A stretch of DNA of 60,000 nt, taken from NCBI GenBank assembly GCA_002633005.1, contig NMRA01000401.1:271827-331826 (forward strand). The letters run 5' to 3'. Both the position numbers and the translations under genes were made by a program. Positions 46,126 through 58,423 of this stretch are shown piece by piece (the first letter of the stretch is position 1; each line of letters starts with the position of its first letter). Source of the stretch: Phoronis australis (Eukaryota; Phoronida; Phoronidae). The notes below the pieces were generated by a model. The model was given only the letters and a program-made list of their open reading frames with translations, ran no database searches and had not been told where the DNA came from.

Positions 46126-46183
46126 ACTCAGACGAGAAGTGATTTCTCGCTTTGCAAAGAGCTGGCAGTTGGTCGTCCTAGTT
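46126..46183 (+). repeat. Dispersed repeat, family 8, copy 2
   Basis: GACTCAGACGAGAAGTGATT, then TTTGCAAAGAGCTGGCAGTT. It lies directly after the family 1 copy at 45963-46107, so this motif borders MITE insertions at both places. Confidence 0.45.
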
Positions 46184-46189
46184 CATTCC

Positions 46190-49100
46190 ATACTCGGTGC
46201 AACGAACTACAGTTTATCAGTGCTTTTGATGGCCGTATTTCATTTCCAATTTGACTATGGAACAAATCGAGAACTGGTCAAAAATGGTTGGTTTTTGAGA
46301 TGGAAGGGGAAGTTTATGACCTCTTTAAACAACTGCCATATGGTTATCAGAACACCACTGGGTTGTTCCTACTCCGTCAAACACTATTATAAAATAAAAT
46401 ACCTGAAATTGACCCTCTAAAGATATAATAGAAACTCAAACTATGAAAGGTAACCGGTTTTCTTTGATATCGTCGCGCATACGAATACGGGGCTCAAATA
46501 TCGTGCTGCGTGCCAGATTTGTATTATAGTGCGAACCACGAAAATTAGTAAACCGACCATCAACCTAAATAAAGTGGTCACACATGTTCTTAGTTCAAGA
46601 AATTTTAATAACCGGCTACTCAGCAATGAGTCGCTTAAGCTATTCATCTTTCCGCAAACGTATATTTACGTTGATAGCAAACGCCATATCATAGAATTTT
46701 CAAATTTCATGTCTGGCTGTTGACCGTCCAGATTCTTTTTTTGAGCGTTACATCTCAAGTGGTTATCACTACAATGAAATAACAGTCAATAAAATGGTTG
46801 CATTCAAACACGTAGTTTGCGTATCTTGTCTGAATGAGGAGGAACGGCCGTACGGTTAAAGGTGAAAACCCTAACCTATTCTACCTGGGTTGTCCGCGTG
46901 CAGCTGTGCAGAGCGTCACGGAGGCTGGAAATCTACAGACTAACAAATACACAGCATTCTGCAGGGAGTCAGGCCGCCATATTCAAGTCAGCGTGTGTGA
47001 TCAAAGGTTTTTTTTTCGTTCGCTTCTTTCTTCAATCAAACTTTATAGCGAAACTAGACATTTAATTCACTTTCGTAACTATTTTGAGATAATGCGTTGC
47101 ACGTAAAGCACTTAAAAACTCAAAAGTTTGAAGTATTCTTGATTACTAATTTTATGATATCTGTTCAATGCGCCGCCAGGTTTTGGTTACACGCTCCGAT
47201 GATTACGTTGAGCACGATCACTGAGTAGCAGGATTGGACCTACCCATCGAGCTAAATTAGCCGAGTTTGGAACCAGTCAAATCGGGGCCCAGCTTCGAAA
47301 CCACCGTATCCCTCCTTGAAAAACTACATTAAAATATAGCGGAAAAAGAACATTGATAGGAAAACCAATGGTTATGTAAATTTCGTTTTAATGGTCGAGA
47401 TAAAATCTCCAAAAGAGGTCTTACAGTTTTCCCAGTTACCAAATAGTTTTTGTTTTAAGTGAATTTTGTTTTTTGCGTAAAAATCATAAAAATCATATTT
47501 TGATAGCACCGTCATGCAGAATTGAAACATTTTATACACAATTCCTAACAACGTTTGGGAGATACATTTTCCAAACATTTTTTGAGGTCCTACATAATCT
47601 TAAAGTCTAAAGAACCGTTAGATTAAATTTGAATCGATTATTTTTATTACTTCAGTGTATTTGGTTTTATTAAAAAGATGAACGAACAATAAGTTTGCTT
47701 TATGTTTCACAAAGTTCTCTAGCCATAGGACGAAAATCCCAACAGCTTATGTCTACATATCTTTTCCTTAACTCTCCTCTGCATTCTTCGTTTAACTAAT
47801 TATTTTCTAAAACATATTTTGTATTCATGATTTCCAACGTATCTAGTGCAAAGGTGGAGCAAAGGAATATGAAGTTACAGGTTCAGAGATGCGTTCCGCA
47901 GAGCAAGATTCTTGCTAGTTTGACCCAGCAAGACCACGCATATTGTCGTGAGTTAAAAGCGTGTGTTAGGTGAGACCTTACCAGCGTAGACAAGCAAAAT
48001 GGTAGCCCCTGATTGGTCGGCGAGGTTGGAATGTTGAATCGTGTGAGAAAACTCACCGTTTCCGTTCCACGTGCGAAGAATTTTCTCCGCACGTGCCAGT
48101 GGGTCGCGCGACTGTCTGAGCAACGCAGCCCTCGACCCTTTCGTCAGTGACGACCACCTTAAGTGTGACGTGCCAGGTTCAATATTAGATCAGTTCATCC
48201 TCTAGTTCTTTTCTGTAATAAAACCTTTCTTCAGAATTATTGAAATTTTTTCGCATGCGGAATTATGATGTATGTTCTCTCCACCCCGATTGAATAGACC
48301 TAAATGTTTCATCTTGCAACAAACTTCCCACATCTTATGGAAGAAAACTTGAGCCTACCAGAAAAACTGCATTTGTCCAAAAAATCGGCTCATGGTCGCC
48401 AAAATAACAACCAAAGGTCTAAACCTTCCTCTCCCATAAACCCCTCTTGATACGAGTACGGCGGTACATCATCAAATTTCAGTTACCAATTAATAATTTT
48501 TCAAAATACAATATCACCAACATGCCACTTATTACTTCATTCTGTTATTAAGAACAGTTGACAAAATGAAAACCGATTCCGTGAAACACATCTGTCGAGT
48601 GATTATTTCCAAATAAATTGTAAAAGTTAGTTAATTATAAAGACCACCTCGTGTCCCATATGTTAAGTTAATGCGGAAAACCAGTGTCTTTACATTACTC
48701 TTGTGTCGTGTTACCCAACTTTGGAGAGGCGTGTTATGCTTAAGCTAGAGAAATAGTTACCTGGGATTGTTTCAGTATAGAAAACTGACGAGGCCACACC
48801 TGCGCGCTAACGCCGCGATTTATTTCATGGTGTCACTGTTTTCGACCGATTACATAAAAACGTCTTTCGTTATGTAACTTAGTCAGTATTTATGTCAGTG
48901 GTATTTTATGACTTCCTCTGGATGGACATGTAATAGACATTCTTGGAAGGCACGTTGCACTCGTGTGGTTTCACGTAAGACACAATATTTTCCAAGGTTC
49001 CACCTTAGCAGAGGTTGCTAGCTACAATTAGCGGAGAGGCAAAGGCGGATATTGCCGTTGCTTTACACCGGGTTTGTCATCCATCACCTCGTCATTCATT

Positions 49101-52100
49101 GTCTCGGTCACGCATTTTCCTACGCGGTTCAGGTATTGCGTTATGTCGCAGAAGCCCCGGGATAACATTAACCAACACGGTTAGGTAACATTAACATAAA
49201 TTAGATAACTAGTCGAGACAGGAAACCACCCATCGAACATCCCATACATCAAAACGGAAACCGCGCATGACTTCAACAATCGGAAGATCCATGACTTAAT
49301 ATTTGCACTGAAACTTCCGACCACGCATCACCAAAAAGGCAAACATGGGTAATCATACAGCCTTCCACAAAAATATGCTGAGCAAAACGATACAGGTTAG
49401 TAAATGTGTCCGTTGAGAAATAAACAGCACGAAGGCATGCGTAAAATGCAGTCGTTTGTCAACTACATCTAAGTTATTTAGTTATTTGCTAATAAAATAT
49501 TTAATACACCAAGAAATTAAATCTGAACATAACACTAGAAATATTGAATATGAAATAGAGGTGCAGTAATTCTCGCACAAAAGTAATTGCCAAAATTGCA
49601 ATATTCCATTTTTCAAAATCTGATTAACATGTTGCAAATAATGGGAGTTTCATGAAATGTTGATTTATGACATCTACATACTTGTAATAGACTAAAATTT
49701 TCTAAATAATTACTTTTGTGGAGAAATTTAATGAAATGGAATTTCACTTGCCTGCCATGTTGCGTGCTAAATAAGAGAAAAATTAACGTGTCTTTTAATA
49801 CGTTTATTGTATTCACAACCATAACTTACAGAGGAAACAAAGAATATAGATATTACCCCTGCAGCCGGGGTGTAAATACATAATCCTATTTTAGTAAAGA
49901 ACATACGCACCCTATTCACACCGGAATCGACTATAGTCACACGTATAATTATTAGATACATATTTTTCTAAATTGTTCATAATTCAGGCTGTTATGGTAA
50001 ATTCTCTTTTCTATGTTACAAAATTTCAAAAATTTCAATTTTCCGCATTTACATGCAGGGAGGTCTGGAATTAAACCTATCCCTCTCTCTCTATATATAA
50101 CGTTTTACTAAGCAAATAAGGAGATTAATCACACGTATGGACCACTCTATTCCTTAGATAATAGTTGTCAAACTTAAGCTAATAACGATCCCTGTTTTGG
50201 CTGCAAACCAGTTGTTCACCGACTTCCAAAAAAGACTCTCGGGGTATTTTCCACAGAATGTACAGAGTGGTGAGAATGGTGAGGTAACTAAACCTATTTT
50301 CTATAAGAAACAATCTGTACTAGGAATTCTGCGAGTAAGTCTAATTTGGAAGCATTTAAGTCTCGTGTCTTTAGTGAAGGAAGAATTAATCTATAGACAG
50401 TTCTCCACCATTCACCTGAAAATTCTCTATTAAGAGAGTTTTCCCACTTACTTTCATTAATATTTTGTTTTTCTTGGTATAATTACTATGATTCACGTTT
50501 CTTACTAAGGCAAAGCCATTCCAATAGTCAAAATCAACATTCAATTTTGTGAAATTTAAACATTTGTATCAAGCTCGAAGTGACACGAGGTACATCATAT
50601 TAGCTGTTACAGCCGGCTTAACCAGAGAACATCTGCACTGCAAGCGGAGTTGTGTCCCCTTCTGAAATATTCAAACCGTCCCGCTAAGATGGAGTGACGT
50701 CGGCCCTACTCGAATCTGAACATCATGTTCACGTCTTAAAATTGTCATTCGAAACGTTTTAAAGCATATTCTGGAATTATAGAAATACGCTGAGCTGGAT
50801 GGAGAAGCGTGGACTAATTCAGTATTTGTGAAACACTTCAACTGAACTAATCAGTAGGCAGTTAAAGTATGCTTCTGTGTACATCAAGAGTAGTGCCAGC
50901 GCTGTTTATTAAGTTTTCACACTTTAACAATCAGTCACTCTTCAAGTCGCTCACGGTAATAGAATTTTAACAGTCGGTCACTGCCGAGAATAGAAAACCA
51001 GTTCACGTATCGGCTAAAGTGACTCGAGTGCTTTGACAGATAATTAGAAAGCAGATTAGGGTTTGATCGAGTGTCAGTCCACGTGCAACGACTAACCCTC
51101 AAAATGCTTATCTCAATCATTTCGACAATATCTTCACCTGAGGTGTGAAGTTGTTTGCTGAAATTATTAAATATTTAACAAATGATTATGCTATCCGGTG
51201 CACCTACGACAGTTACCTGGTCACGTGCAGACGTATTCGAGAATCTCCGCGATTATTAACCACTACTATGAACATAATTCCGCCCAAACGATCAGTAACA
51301 ACTCGAATCTGAACTTCTTATCTCCCAACTTTGACAGGAAAGATGTCACATATTTTTAAATAAGAATTTCGTATCAGGTGTGAGTTTATATTGCAGATTA
51401 CATGTATCAGTCAAAGCTTATATAACTTCGGCCGCGTTTATTTCCATTTCTTGCCTAACCACAGACAGATAAACCAACTGAAAAATTGTATCAAAAGCTA
51501 ATTCAGTTCATTTAGAAACATGACGTTATTGGAAGGAGAGAAATCTATTATTCTATTATCTTTAAAAACGTAATTACCGGCCTAACCAAGAACTTCCTAA
51601 CATAAGGCTAATGAAGTAAACTCACGATCCGATCAGTTTAAAAGTACTAATACGTGTGTGCACTACATTACGTTATGGTTTAATTGTTGGAAGTGACAAA
51701 GTAAGCTCACTGAGGCTGGGGTGTGTGGTGAATATTCTGTATTTGAGACTACGTATTCACTGGCACCCTTATGTCACTATAATAAATAAATAAATAAATA
51801 AATAAATGAATAAATAAATGAATAAATAAATAGTAAAAATGACACCAAATGCCTCGCGATTTTAAGAAAACAGCAAATACTGACGAAAAGCTCAAAACAA
51901 AAAGCTTAATCACCAACTAAGAAGGGTCTATATTATGAAAGTGACTCAAGACTGAGAGGACGGAACTTTGGTCTTAAGTTCCACACAACGACTTCAGAAA
52001 AGTAATTGAATCTCACTTGAAAGAAGTCCAAAGTGTCTGAGAACATACACATAATTGCTAGTTACTGATACACTGTCTATCAGTTATTTCTAGACTGTGA

Positions 52101-53700
52101 CGCGTTCGTAATTCCTTGTTGAACCTTTTTAAGCGAACATGAAATGAGAGCGTAGGACTAATTAAATTTCAGGACTAATTAAACTTAAGCTCCTTTCATG
52201 AAACAGACCCCATGTTACTGAACGAAAGTTTTTGCTTATCGTTTTGGCCTTTTTGTCAATTTTCGTTATTATCTTAAAATCATGGCATTTGATGTTATTC
52301 ACTGTGCGCATTCTTCTGATTTCCTATCACTTTTGTTTTGCTAGAACTAGTGTACGCACCACAGACTAAGTTACCCAACGAAATTTAGTTAACTACAAAA
52401 TGGTCAGCTTATAATAAGTGTCGAAACAAAGCCTAGAACATCACACGCCAAACGTAGGGCCAGTATTTTTCTGGTGCAGCAAAGGACCGACAATTCAGTT
52501 TACCCGATGAGTTGAAGATCGCCGCACTAGTTGTCTCACGAATTACAATGGGTCGAAATGAACGCAAATGATTACGAAGTGCATTTTAAGCTGCAAACAG
52601 TTTTGGACAGAAGAAATTGCCATTTACATTCCCAAAATTTCAGCAAATGCCGTCTAAACTATACCTCAAAGTGACTATTGAACATCGTGTCCTGTCACCA
52701 AACACCTACGAATCTTGAATATCGAAAGGGGCGGGGCTACGACCATTTTCGAAGTGGGATGTCTTCTTGGAGGTAGACCGACGGCAAATTTCTTAGATCG
52801 TGTTCGTCGGGGGAGCCGAAAATCAGCGCACGACCAAAACATTTTGGGTGAAGGTTTTATGGCGATGCGAAACTTAGTTTACAGTGACATGCAATAGGCA
52901 ATACACTACTCATTCACCCAACAACAGTAGACTATGACGTGTTTTAAAAAATTGCATTTCATTACGACACGCATTGTACTGTTTTTAAGCAGTCCGGTGA
53001 TAGATATTAAAGTCCCTACGACAATTTACTGGTCGTAAAAAATGTGTGCGACTCGAAACATTATATTTACAACCTGACAGTTATTTTTGAAAAGCAAAAA
53101 TAAAGTCCTTATTTTTAAAACAAAAATGAGCGTGAAAGGGAGCAAAATACCATGGGGTATCGAAGGTGTGCGAAGCCCACTTCATTCATTCAATTTGCAA
53201 GATTAGATTATAATTGTTGAGTAATCGTTAACGAATTATTTTGATTTGGTAAAGGTACTTAGGCACAGTGCTAGAGGACACTGGAAGCTGCTAATCCGTG
53301 TGAAAAGGGTCATTAGAATTTCCAGGCTAAATTTGCATTACGCAGATGACGTAATAACCCAAGTGTCAACCCTCGGAGTGTCAACTTGAGTTCTCGGGTA
53401 TTATCAAAGGTCGCAAGCGGCAACGTTGTACTTATACTTTGATATCAAACATTGTCTCAACTAAGACAGATTCTATCTCCCTTGTTTTCAACAAACTTTG
53501 AAAATGTTTCGGCAGATTGCAGAGGTAGAATTTTTAAATCTCAGTATTCGCCTTTATAAACCTAAAGAGCGAGGAGTGAGTGATCAGAAAGTAACACTTC
53601 ACAATACCTGAATACGTGTTTCACTGATACGGGTGTACTTATCTGACTCGTTGTTGACGACTGCTCCACAAAACGAAGGCTACGGGCAGTGAGAGGATGG
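46190..53700. other. Long intergenic stretch, one (AATA)n tract, nothing else recognised
   Basis: No open frame exceeds 90 codons and none has a domain signature. No family 1-6 copy was seen across about 7 kb, a quieter stretch than the rest of the window. Confidence 0.45.
51780..51833. repeat. (AATA)n microsatellite
   Basis: About thirteen AATA units with two AATG interruptions. Confidence 0.95.
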
Positions 53701-53707
53701 CGGCTTG

Positions 53708-53855
53708 CAGTGGCGGAATTAGGCGGGGGGGGGCAAGGGGACCACGACACCCTAAAATTCTCCCAGATTCCATTTAGCAGTTCGGGGGTGCGAATTTCTG
53801 CTGGATAATACTCTGCCCTGGCCCCCCTAACTCAAAGTCCTGGATCCGCCCCTAG
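53708..53855 (-). repeat. MITE-like repeat, family 1, copy 5 (reverse)
   Basis: CAGTGGCGGAATTAGGCGGG, a C/G-rich run, CCTAAAATTCTCCCAGATTC, then CTCAAAGTCCTGGATCCGCC. The two ends form the CAGNGGCGGAT terminal repeat. Confidence 0.78.
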
Positions 53856-54614
53856 TTTGTATGCATCTAGCGTGTGATTCTCACAGCATTAAAATGGCGA
53901 TGTGAAAACGTAAATGTCTTCAACTAGTTAAAGTCTGAAATATCGGCAGAACAAAACATTCAACGCGTTATTTACTCTTTCAACATTTTACATCGTAGAA
54001 AAAAACGAAAAGACTTCAGCTTTAATATCGCCATGAATCTTTTCCGATATCACCCAAGAACTTTTGTATTAGCTAACGTAACATGCATAAGCTCCACAAA
54101 CAGGCGCCATACAAAATACATACAAGATAAACCTTAACATTCCACCTCCGTTGTAATCACTTCAACAGTTATCAACATTTTTGATATTTTCAAGAGGGGA
54201 GGATTCGGGAACAACAATAAATAAACACGTTTTGTTGTTCATTTAATTACGTCTGACCACTGTTCTTACGACGTGTCCAACTCGGAAAAATCACTGTGGT
54301 TAGCATTTATTTCTTTAGCAACAAACGCAACGTGTACATTCTCATGTCGAAACTCCTCGGAGAACATCTCTGACACATATCTGTTTACACAGAACTCAAA
54401 CAAGCTCAACAAACTGCGCCCGTCTTGATCATTATTTATCTCGCCAAATTTTCATGTGACATATCACCTTCTTGAGAAAAGGTGAGTGCACCCGTAAATC
54501 TCATACCTGTCGTAATTCACGAACATTCCAAGTAGTAAATAAATCCGTTGGCAGATAGGATGGTCAGTGCCGTCGTGACGCTAAGGGCGTGCGAAACAGA
54601 TAGGACCAGGATAG

Positions 54615-55012
54615 GTACCGGGACTTTCCGTAGATAAGCCTACCCAATGAAACGCCCAGGGAGTGTATTCGGAAAATGAAAATGTTCGGGCGTTATAGTA
54701 TCACCAAATAAACGTCCTGGCGTTTATTCGGAAAAGGGAGGCGTGTAAACGGAAAGCCATAGTTTGCTTAACACTGTGTTTTTAAATTTTACGTGGATAA
54801 ATGCATAGTTCGCCAACACTTTGTTGGTTTTTATAAATGACAAATGCTCCACAAAACTGAATTTGTGACTAAAAGTTTACGCTAAGTGGGCTTTTAAGAG
54901 GAAAAAATAAATGCTCCACTATCTGGACACTTGACACCAGAAGCTGTAACACCAAATAATTTTCCGAATAAACGTTTGGTCGGGTGGACTTATCTACGGA
55001 AAATCCCGGTAC
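54615..55012. mobile_element. Non-autonomous TIR element, about 398 bp
   Basis: The left GTACCGGGACTTTCCGTAGA-TAAGCCTACCC is mirrored by the right GGGTGGACTTATCTACGGAA-AATCCCGGTAC, with about three differences in 31. Sub-terminal TTCGGAAAA / TTTTCCGAATAAACG blocks are also inverted. No protein is recognised inside. Confidence 0.75.
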
Positions 55013-55267
55013 ATGCACAATGCTGGAGGAATTAGAAACCGATTGCACGATAGCCACCATTCGAGCAGTGGGGTTTCCAAAACGGGTCACAATAGCTTGT
55101 ACTAGACTTTAGCATTTAAGGGGTATAGTCAATTGGTGTATGAAGCACGTTGACCCCTCCCTTCTGTTGGAAACTGAAGCTACGCAGCTGAGTAAAAATA
55201 CACTTTGCGGTCTAAATTTAAAGCTGCATTCACCCTCAATAACTGGCTAAAACGAGTGGGCCATTTA

Positions 55268-55435
55268 ATCACACGCAGATGCATGCATTCGCCAATTCAA
55301 ATTTTGCAATTCTAGTGTTGGCCAACACTCCTGAATTCTGAAGCGTTTATTTGAGTAGCCTGTCGTTTCGATGTTCTTGATGTTAACGAAAAAAATCCTA
55401 TCTGGTAAGGAATATTACGAGACCGATTGCCTTAG
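55268..55435 (+). repeat. Family 6 repeat copy
   Basis: CAAATTTTGCAATTCTAGTG-TTGGCCAA, TCGTTTCGATGTTCTTGATG and GAATATTACGAGACCGATTG match the family 6 blocks in order. Confidence 0.5.
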
Positions 55436-55439
55436 AACT

Positions 55440-57130
55440 TTCCGTTTTAAGCCAACTTAACATGGCGAAATTCAGCTTTAAGTAAATTCATGATGTTTCA
55501 TCTTCACAACAGTAGCACATCTTGTTATTGACTACAACATTACAGTATTTCCGCTTTGGTTGTTCTTAAGTTTTGCTAGCTCTCTGTATATATTTCTGTG
55601 ACTACGCCACTGTATCAAATAATCTACATATCTTACCAAGTGTAACGTTTCAAACGGCGCGTAATCGTTGAACTTCCTTGGAGAATTTTAAACGCCACAA
55701 TATTCACAAAGAACGACAAATGTCAGAGAGCCTTGAAAAGTACGTCCGTTAAATGCAATCGACAACCAAGTACGGGATATTAGACCAGATCCATTTTGTT
55801 ACTTGTCATGGCGGGTCAGTGTTGGTCGCCAAGGCAGTATAGACGTCAGTGAAACTCTAGGCGATTTTGTAACCAATTTCCTTTCAAACATAAGTTAAGA
55901 ACGCAACGATTTTGGAGATAGTTGACACAAGAATATTGGCTTATAGCGATTGTAACTGTCCAATTACCTGTTCACGTGTGCACCGACTTTTAGTTACAAT
56001 TCAAACTTTGCGACCTGCTAAACCAAAATTGATTTGTTTCAAGTTACCAAGTCTCCCTGCAAGAACAGGAGATTACAGGTATCCCTCCATATTTAAGGTA
56101 CTGCAGAATCATAAAAATATGGTCATGGCATATTTGTAAGAGAATACATTGCCGCACGTATAAAACGTGCTGCGTAAAGCTGACGACACCGTGATGCTCA
56201 ATCTCGAGTCGATTGGAGGAGATATGGGTAATCTCTGGATGTACACGCTGGCAGTGACTTATCTATTAATCCAAAATAACTTGACGATTTCAGAACATTA
56301 AATATCCCTCATATCGATAAGCCATGTCAATAATCTATGGCATGCCACTGATTTCTGTAACAGAGGCAAGAAATAACAGTTTATCATAACTTCCCAAGTT
56401 TTAGAACAAGACAGTTTAGATATTCTCAACATTTACAGATCTGCATTAAAGTTATGCAGGACCTTATCAGCAGGCCTGTGCATTTAGAAAAATATCCATA
56501 AAATTACTGATTTTAACTCACTATAAGTATATGTTTTCTGAAGCCTGTACAACATGCTTTTTTGACTTTATCAATCTGTAATGAAGTGGGTCACGTGACC
56601 ATGTCTTTCTAGTAAAAGTTAGCAAAAAAAAATAAAGCTACACCGATAGCAAAACAGCAGTATTAATAACATCAAATTTTGTTTGATATAAATATTCAAT
56701 GTGAGATATCAAAAGCACTGTTGCAGTTTTCTTAAGTGTAGTCTCATTTTCGTTTTATTTAACTTGAAATATTCTTCATGAAAATCATGAAATTCCTATT
56801 GTTTGATAGCCGCTCATGAAAAAGAGAAACCTTTTTGAAAACAATTCCTGGAAGCATTTTTAAGAACAGTGTATGACGCATAGCATCTGAAAGTTTTATT
56901 TGAATCCGATCAGAAATCTCTGAGATATAATGTTCACAAGTCAACCAAATTTGGCAATTTTCATAGGATCCTACCCAGCCTTAACTGCATTTTTAATTAC
57001 AGGCTAATGCGGGCAGTAGCAGCATTAGGATAGTACCATGACTGCAATACCATGCAAAATGTTAAGTCATAGTTTGGGTTTGAAATAGTAAAGTCGATTT
57101 GCAAGCTTAGACGTACAGACAAGAGTAGTA
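55440..57130. other. Intergenic, nothing recognised
   Basis: Short frames only, ending at the polyA signal of the minus-strand gene. Confidence 0.45.
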
Positions 57131-57141
57131 TACTACAAAAC

Positions 57142-57147
57142 TTTATT
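57142..57147 (-). terminator. PolyA signal for the gene ending at 57246
   Basis: AATAAA on the minus strand, 99 bases beyond the TAA stop. The position is typical for a short 3' UTR and independently supports the terminal exon. Confidence 0.55.
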
Positions 57148-57245
57148 AATATTAAAACATTTCACAAAGCACTTACTTTATAAGCGTTCACTGTAAACAA
57201 TTCAGTTGCAATAACAACACATTTACGTGGATACAAATAACGAAA

Positions 57246-58021
57246 TTAATTAAATAATAGAGATGCGAGAGGTGATATAATAAATAAAATTGATACACCA
57301 GTTAATCCAACAGTGCCACTTCTACCGCCATCTTCTGGAGGGTCGGGTAATCTCTTTACTGGCAGCTGAACAGGCCATTCACCTTTCAAAGTTCCCCTGT
57401 AACGAGAAAATCCTGAGCATTCCAAATTACTGTCTCCTACCATAAATTTATTTGATGCACGTTTGATATCATTGTTGTAGACATTTCATTTGTGGAAGCA
57501 GCAGTAGCAGTAGACATTGTAATGAAGCGCTCAGAGCCTAGCCCGACTTCTGAGGTATTTGTGATTACTAGGCGTGATTGATATGTGACCCACGTCAGCA
57601 CTGACCCCAGGGAGATCAGCAGCGCACTGACTCGGCTCCACAACGTCCTGCATCTCCAGCCCTAGTGGTCAGAAGAAGAACTAACCTGCATGCTATCGTC
57701 ATGTAGCGCTACCTATTATCAACGGTCATCGTATTTCAATACCAGTTTGTCGTAATAGCACACGCACACACGCAAGTACCAACCAAAATTAACTTTTGAA
57801 TGAGGTGCCTACAAAACTAGCACAATAACTGATTTCAATCTTTCATTTGGTTTAGACCTGTTACTCGTACCACTTCCAGAAACTCACTGAATTTTTTCCA
57901 ATACGCTTTTGAGCCCATTGAACATGTTTCCTGGAAACTCTCGTTGATGGTGCAGAACAATGTTGTGCACAATATCGTCCGTCAGTTTCAGTTGAGTCTT
58001 CTGTCCTGTAGCTATGTACAA
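57246..58021 (-). CDS. Two 3'-terminal exons of an unrecognised gene; product ends in a hydrophobic, GPI-signal-like tail (5' part not found)
   Basis: Exon A runs 58021-57888 after a polypyrimidine-TTGCAG acceptor and ends at a GTGAGT donor. Exon B runs 57396-57246 after a TTACAG acceptor and ends in TAA. Exon A leaves CA and exon B begins with G, which makes a clean Gln codon (phase 2) across a 491-bp intron. The joined partial product is 94 residues. It begins LYIATGQKTQLKL and then has a mixed polar stretch with HHQREFPG and GEWPVQLPV. Next come a Pro/Asp/Gly-rich hinge (LPDPPEDGGRSG) and about 18 hydrophobic residues ending the protein. That order fits a GPI-attachment signal; a tail-anchor segment is the alternative. 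I do not recognise the family. A polyA signal 99 bases downstream supports a true 3' end. Upstream exons on this strand were sought by eye to position 60000 without a convincing hit. Confidence 0.6.
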
Positions 58022-58215
58022 CTGCAACAAAAACAAAAACAAGCGGATGAAACTGCAGTAAAAAGCATCGGGTAAAGAGACATGGATGACGTTTCCAAGA
58101 CGTTTCGTGAAAAAGAGAAAGTCAGAGCTATCGAATAAATATGCATAACAACTAAATTTTAACACTTTCGTCTAACTTCTTGCAGTCCTGAAAAGCCGTT
58201 TTACGAGAGTCCTTC

Positions 58216-58259
58216 GCATTTATAATGCGCATGTCAAGCATTTATAATGCGCATGTCAA
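58216..58259. repeat. 22-bp tandem duplication
   Basis: GCATTTATAATGCGCATGTC-AA occurs twice head to tail with no differences. ATTTATAAT and GCGCATG inside it are near-palindromic. Confidence 0.9.
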
Positions 58260-58381
58260 GATGCAAAAGAAAATGGCGTGAACACAAGAGACAATAGCGT
58301 GAGTACAATCGAAGAGGTATTTACTTTAGTTTTGTGTAGTCAGGCGAGAGCGTCTGCTTTTAAACGACGAGTAAAACTGTC

Positions 58382-58423
58382 GTGACTACCAGGTGGGTGG
58401 ATGTGACTACCAGGTGGGTGGAT
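58382..58423. repeat. 21-bp tandem duplication
   Basis: GTGACTACCAGGTGGGTGGA-T occurs twice without differences. It produces the repeated HPPGSHI peptide in a minus-strand open frame, which is not evidence for a gene. Confidence 0.9.

Noticed and set aside
47215-47275. Minus-strand TTAGCTCGATGGGTAG resembling a tRNA A-box
   Set aside because: The following sequence lacks a B-box at the right distance and does not fold as a tRNA.
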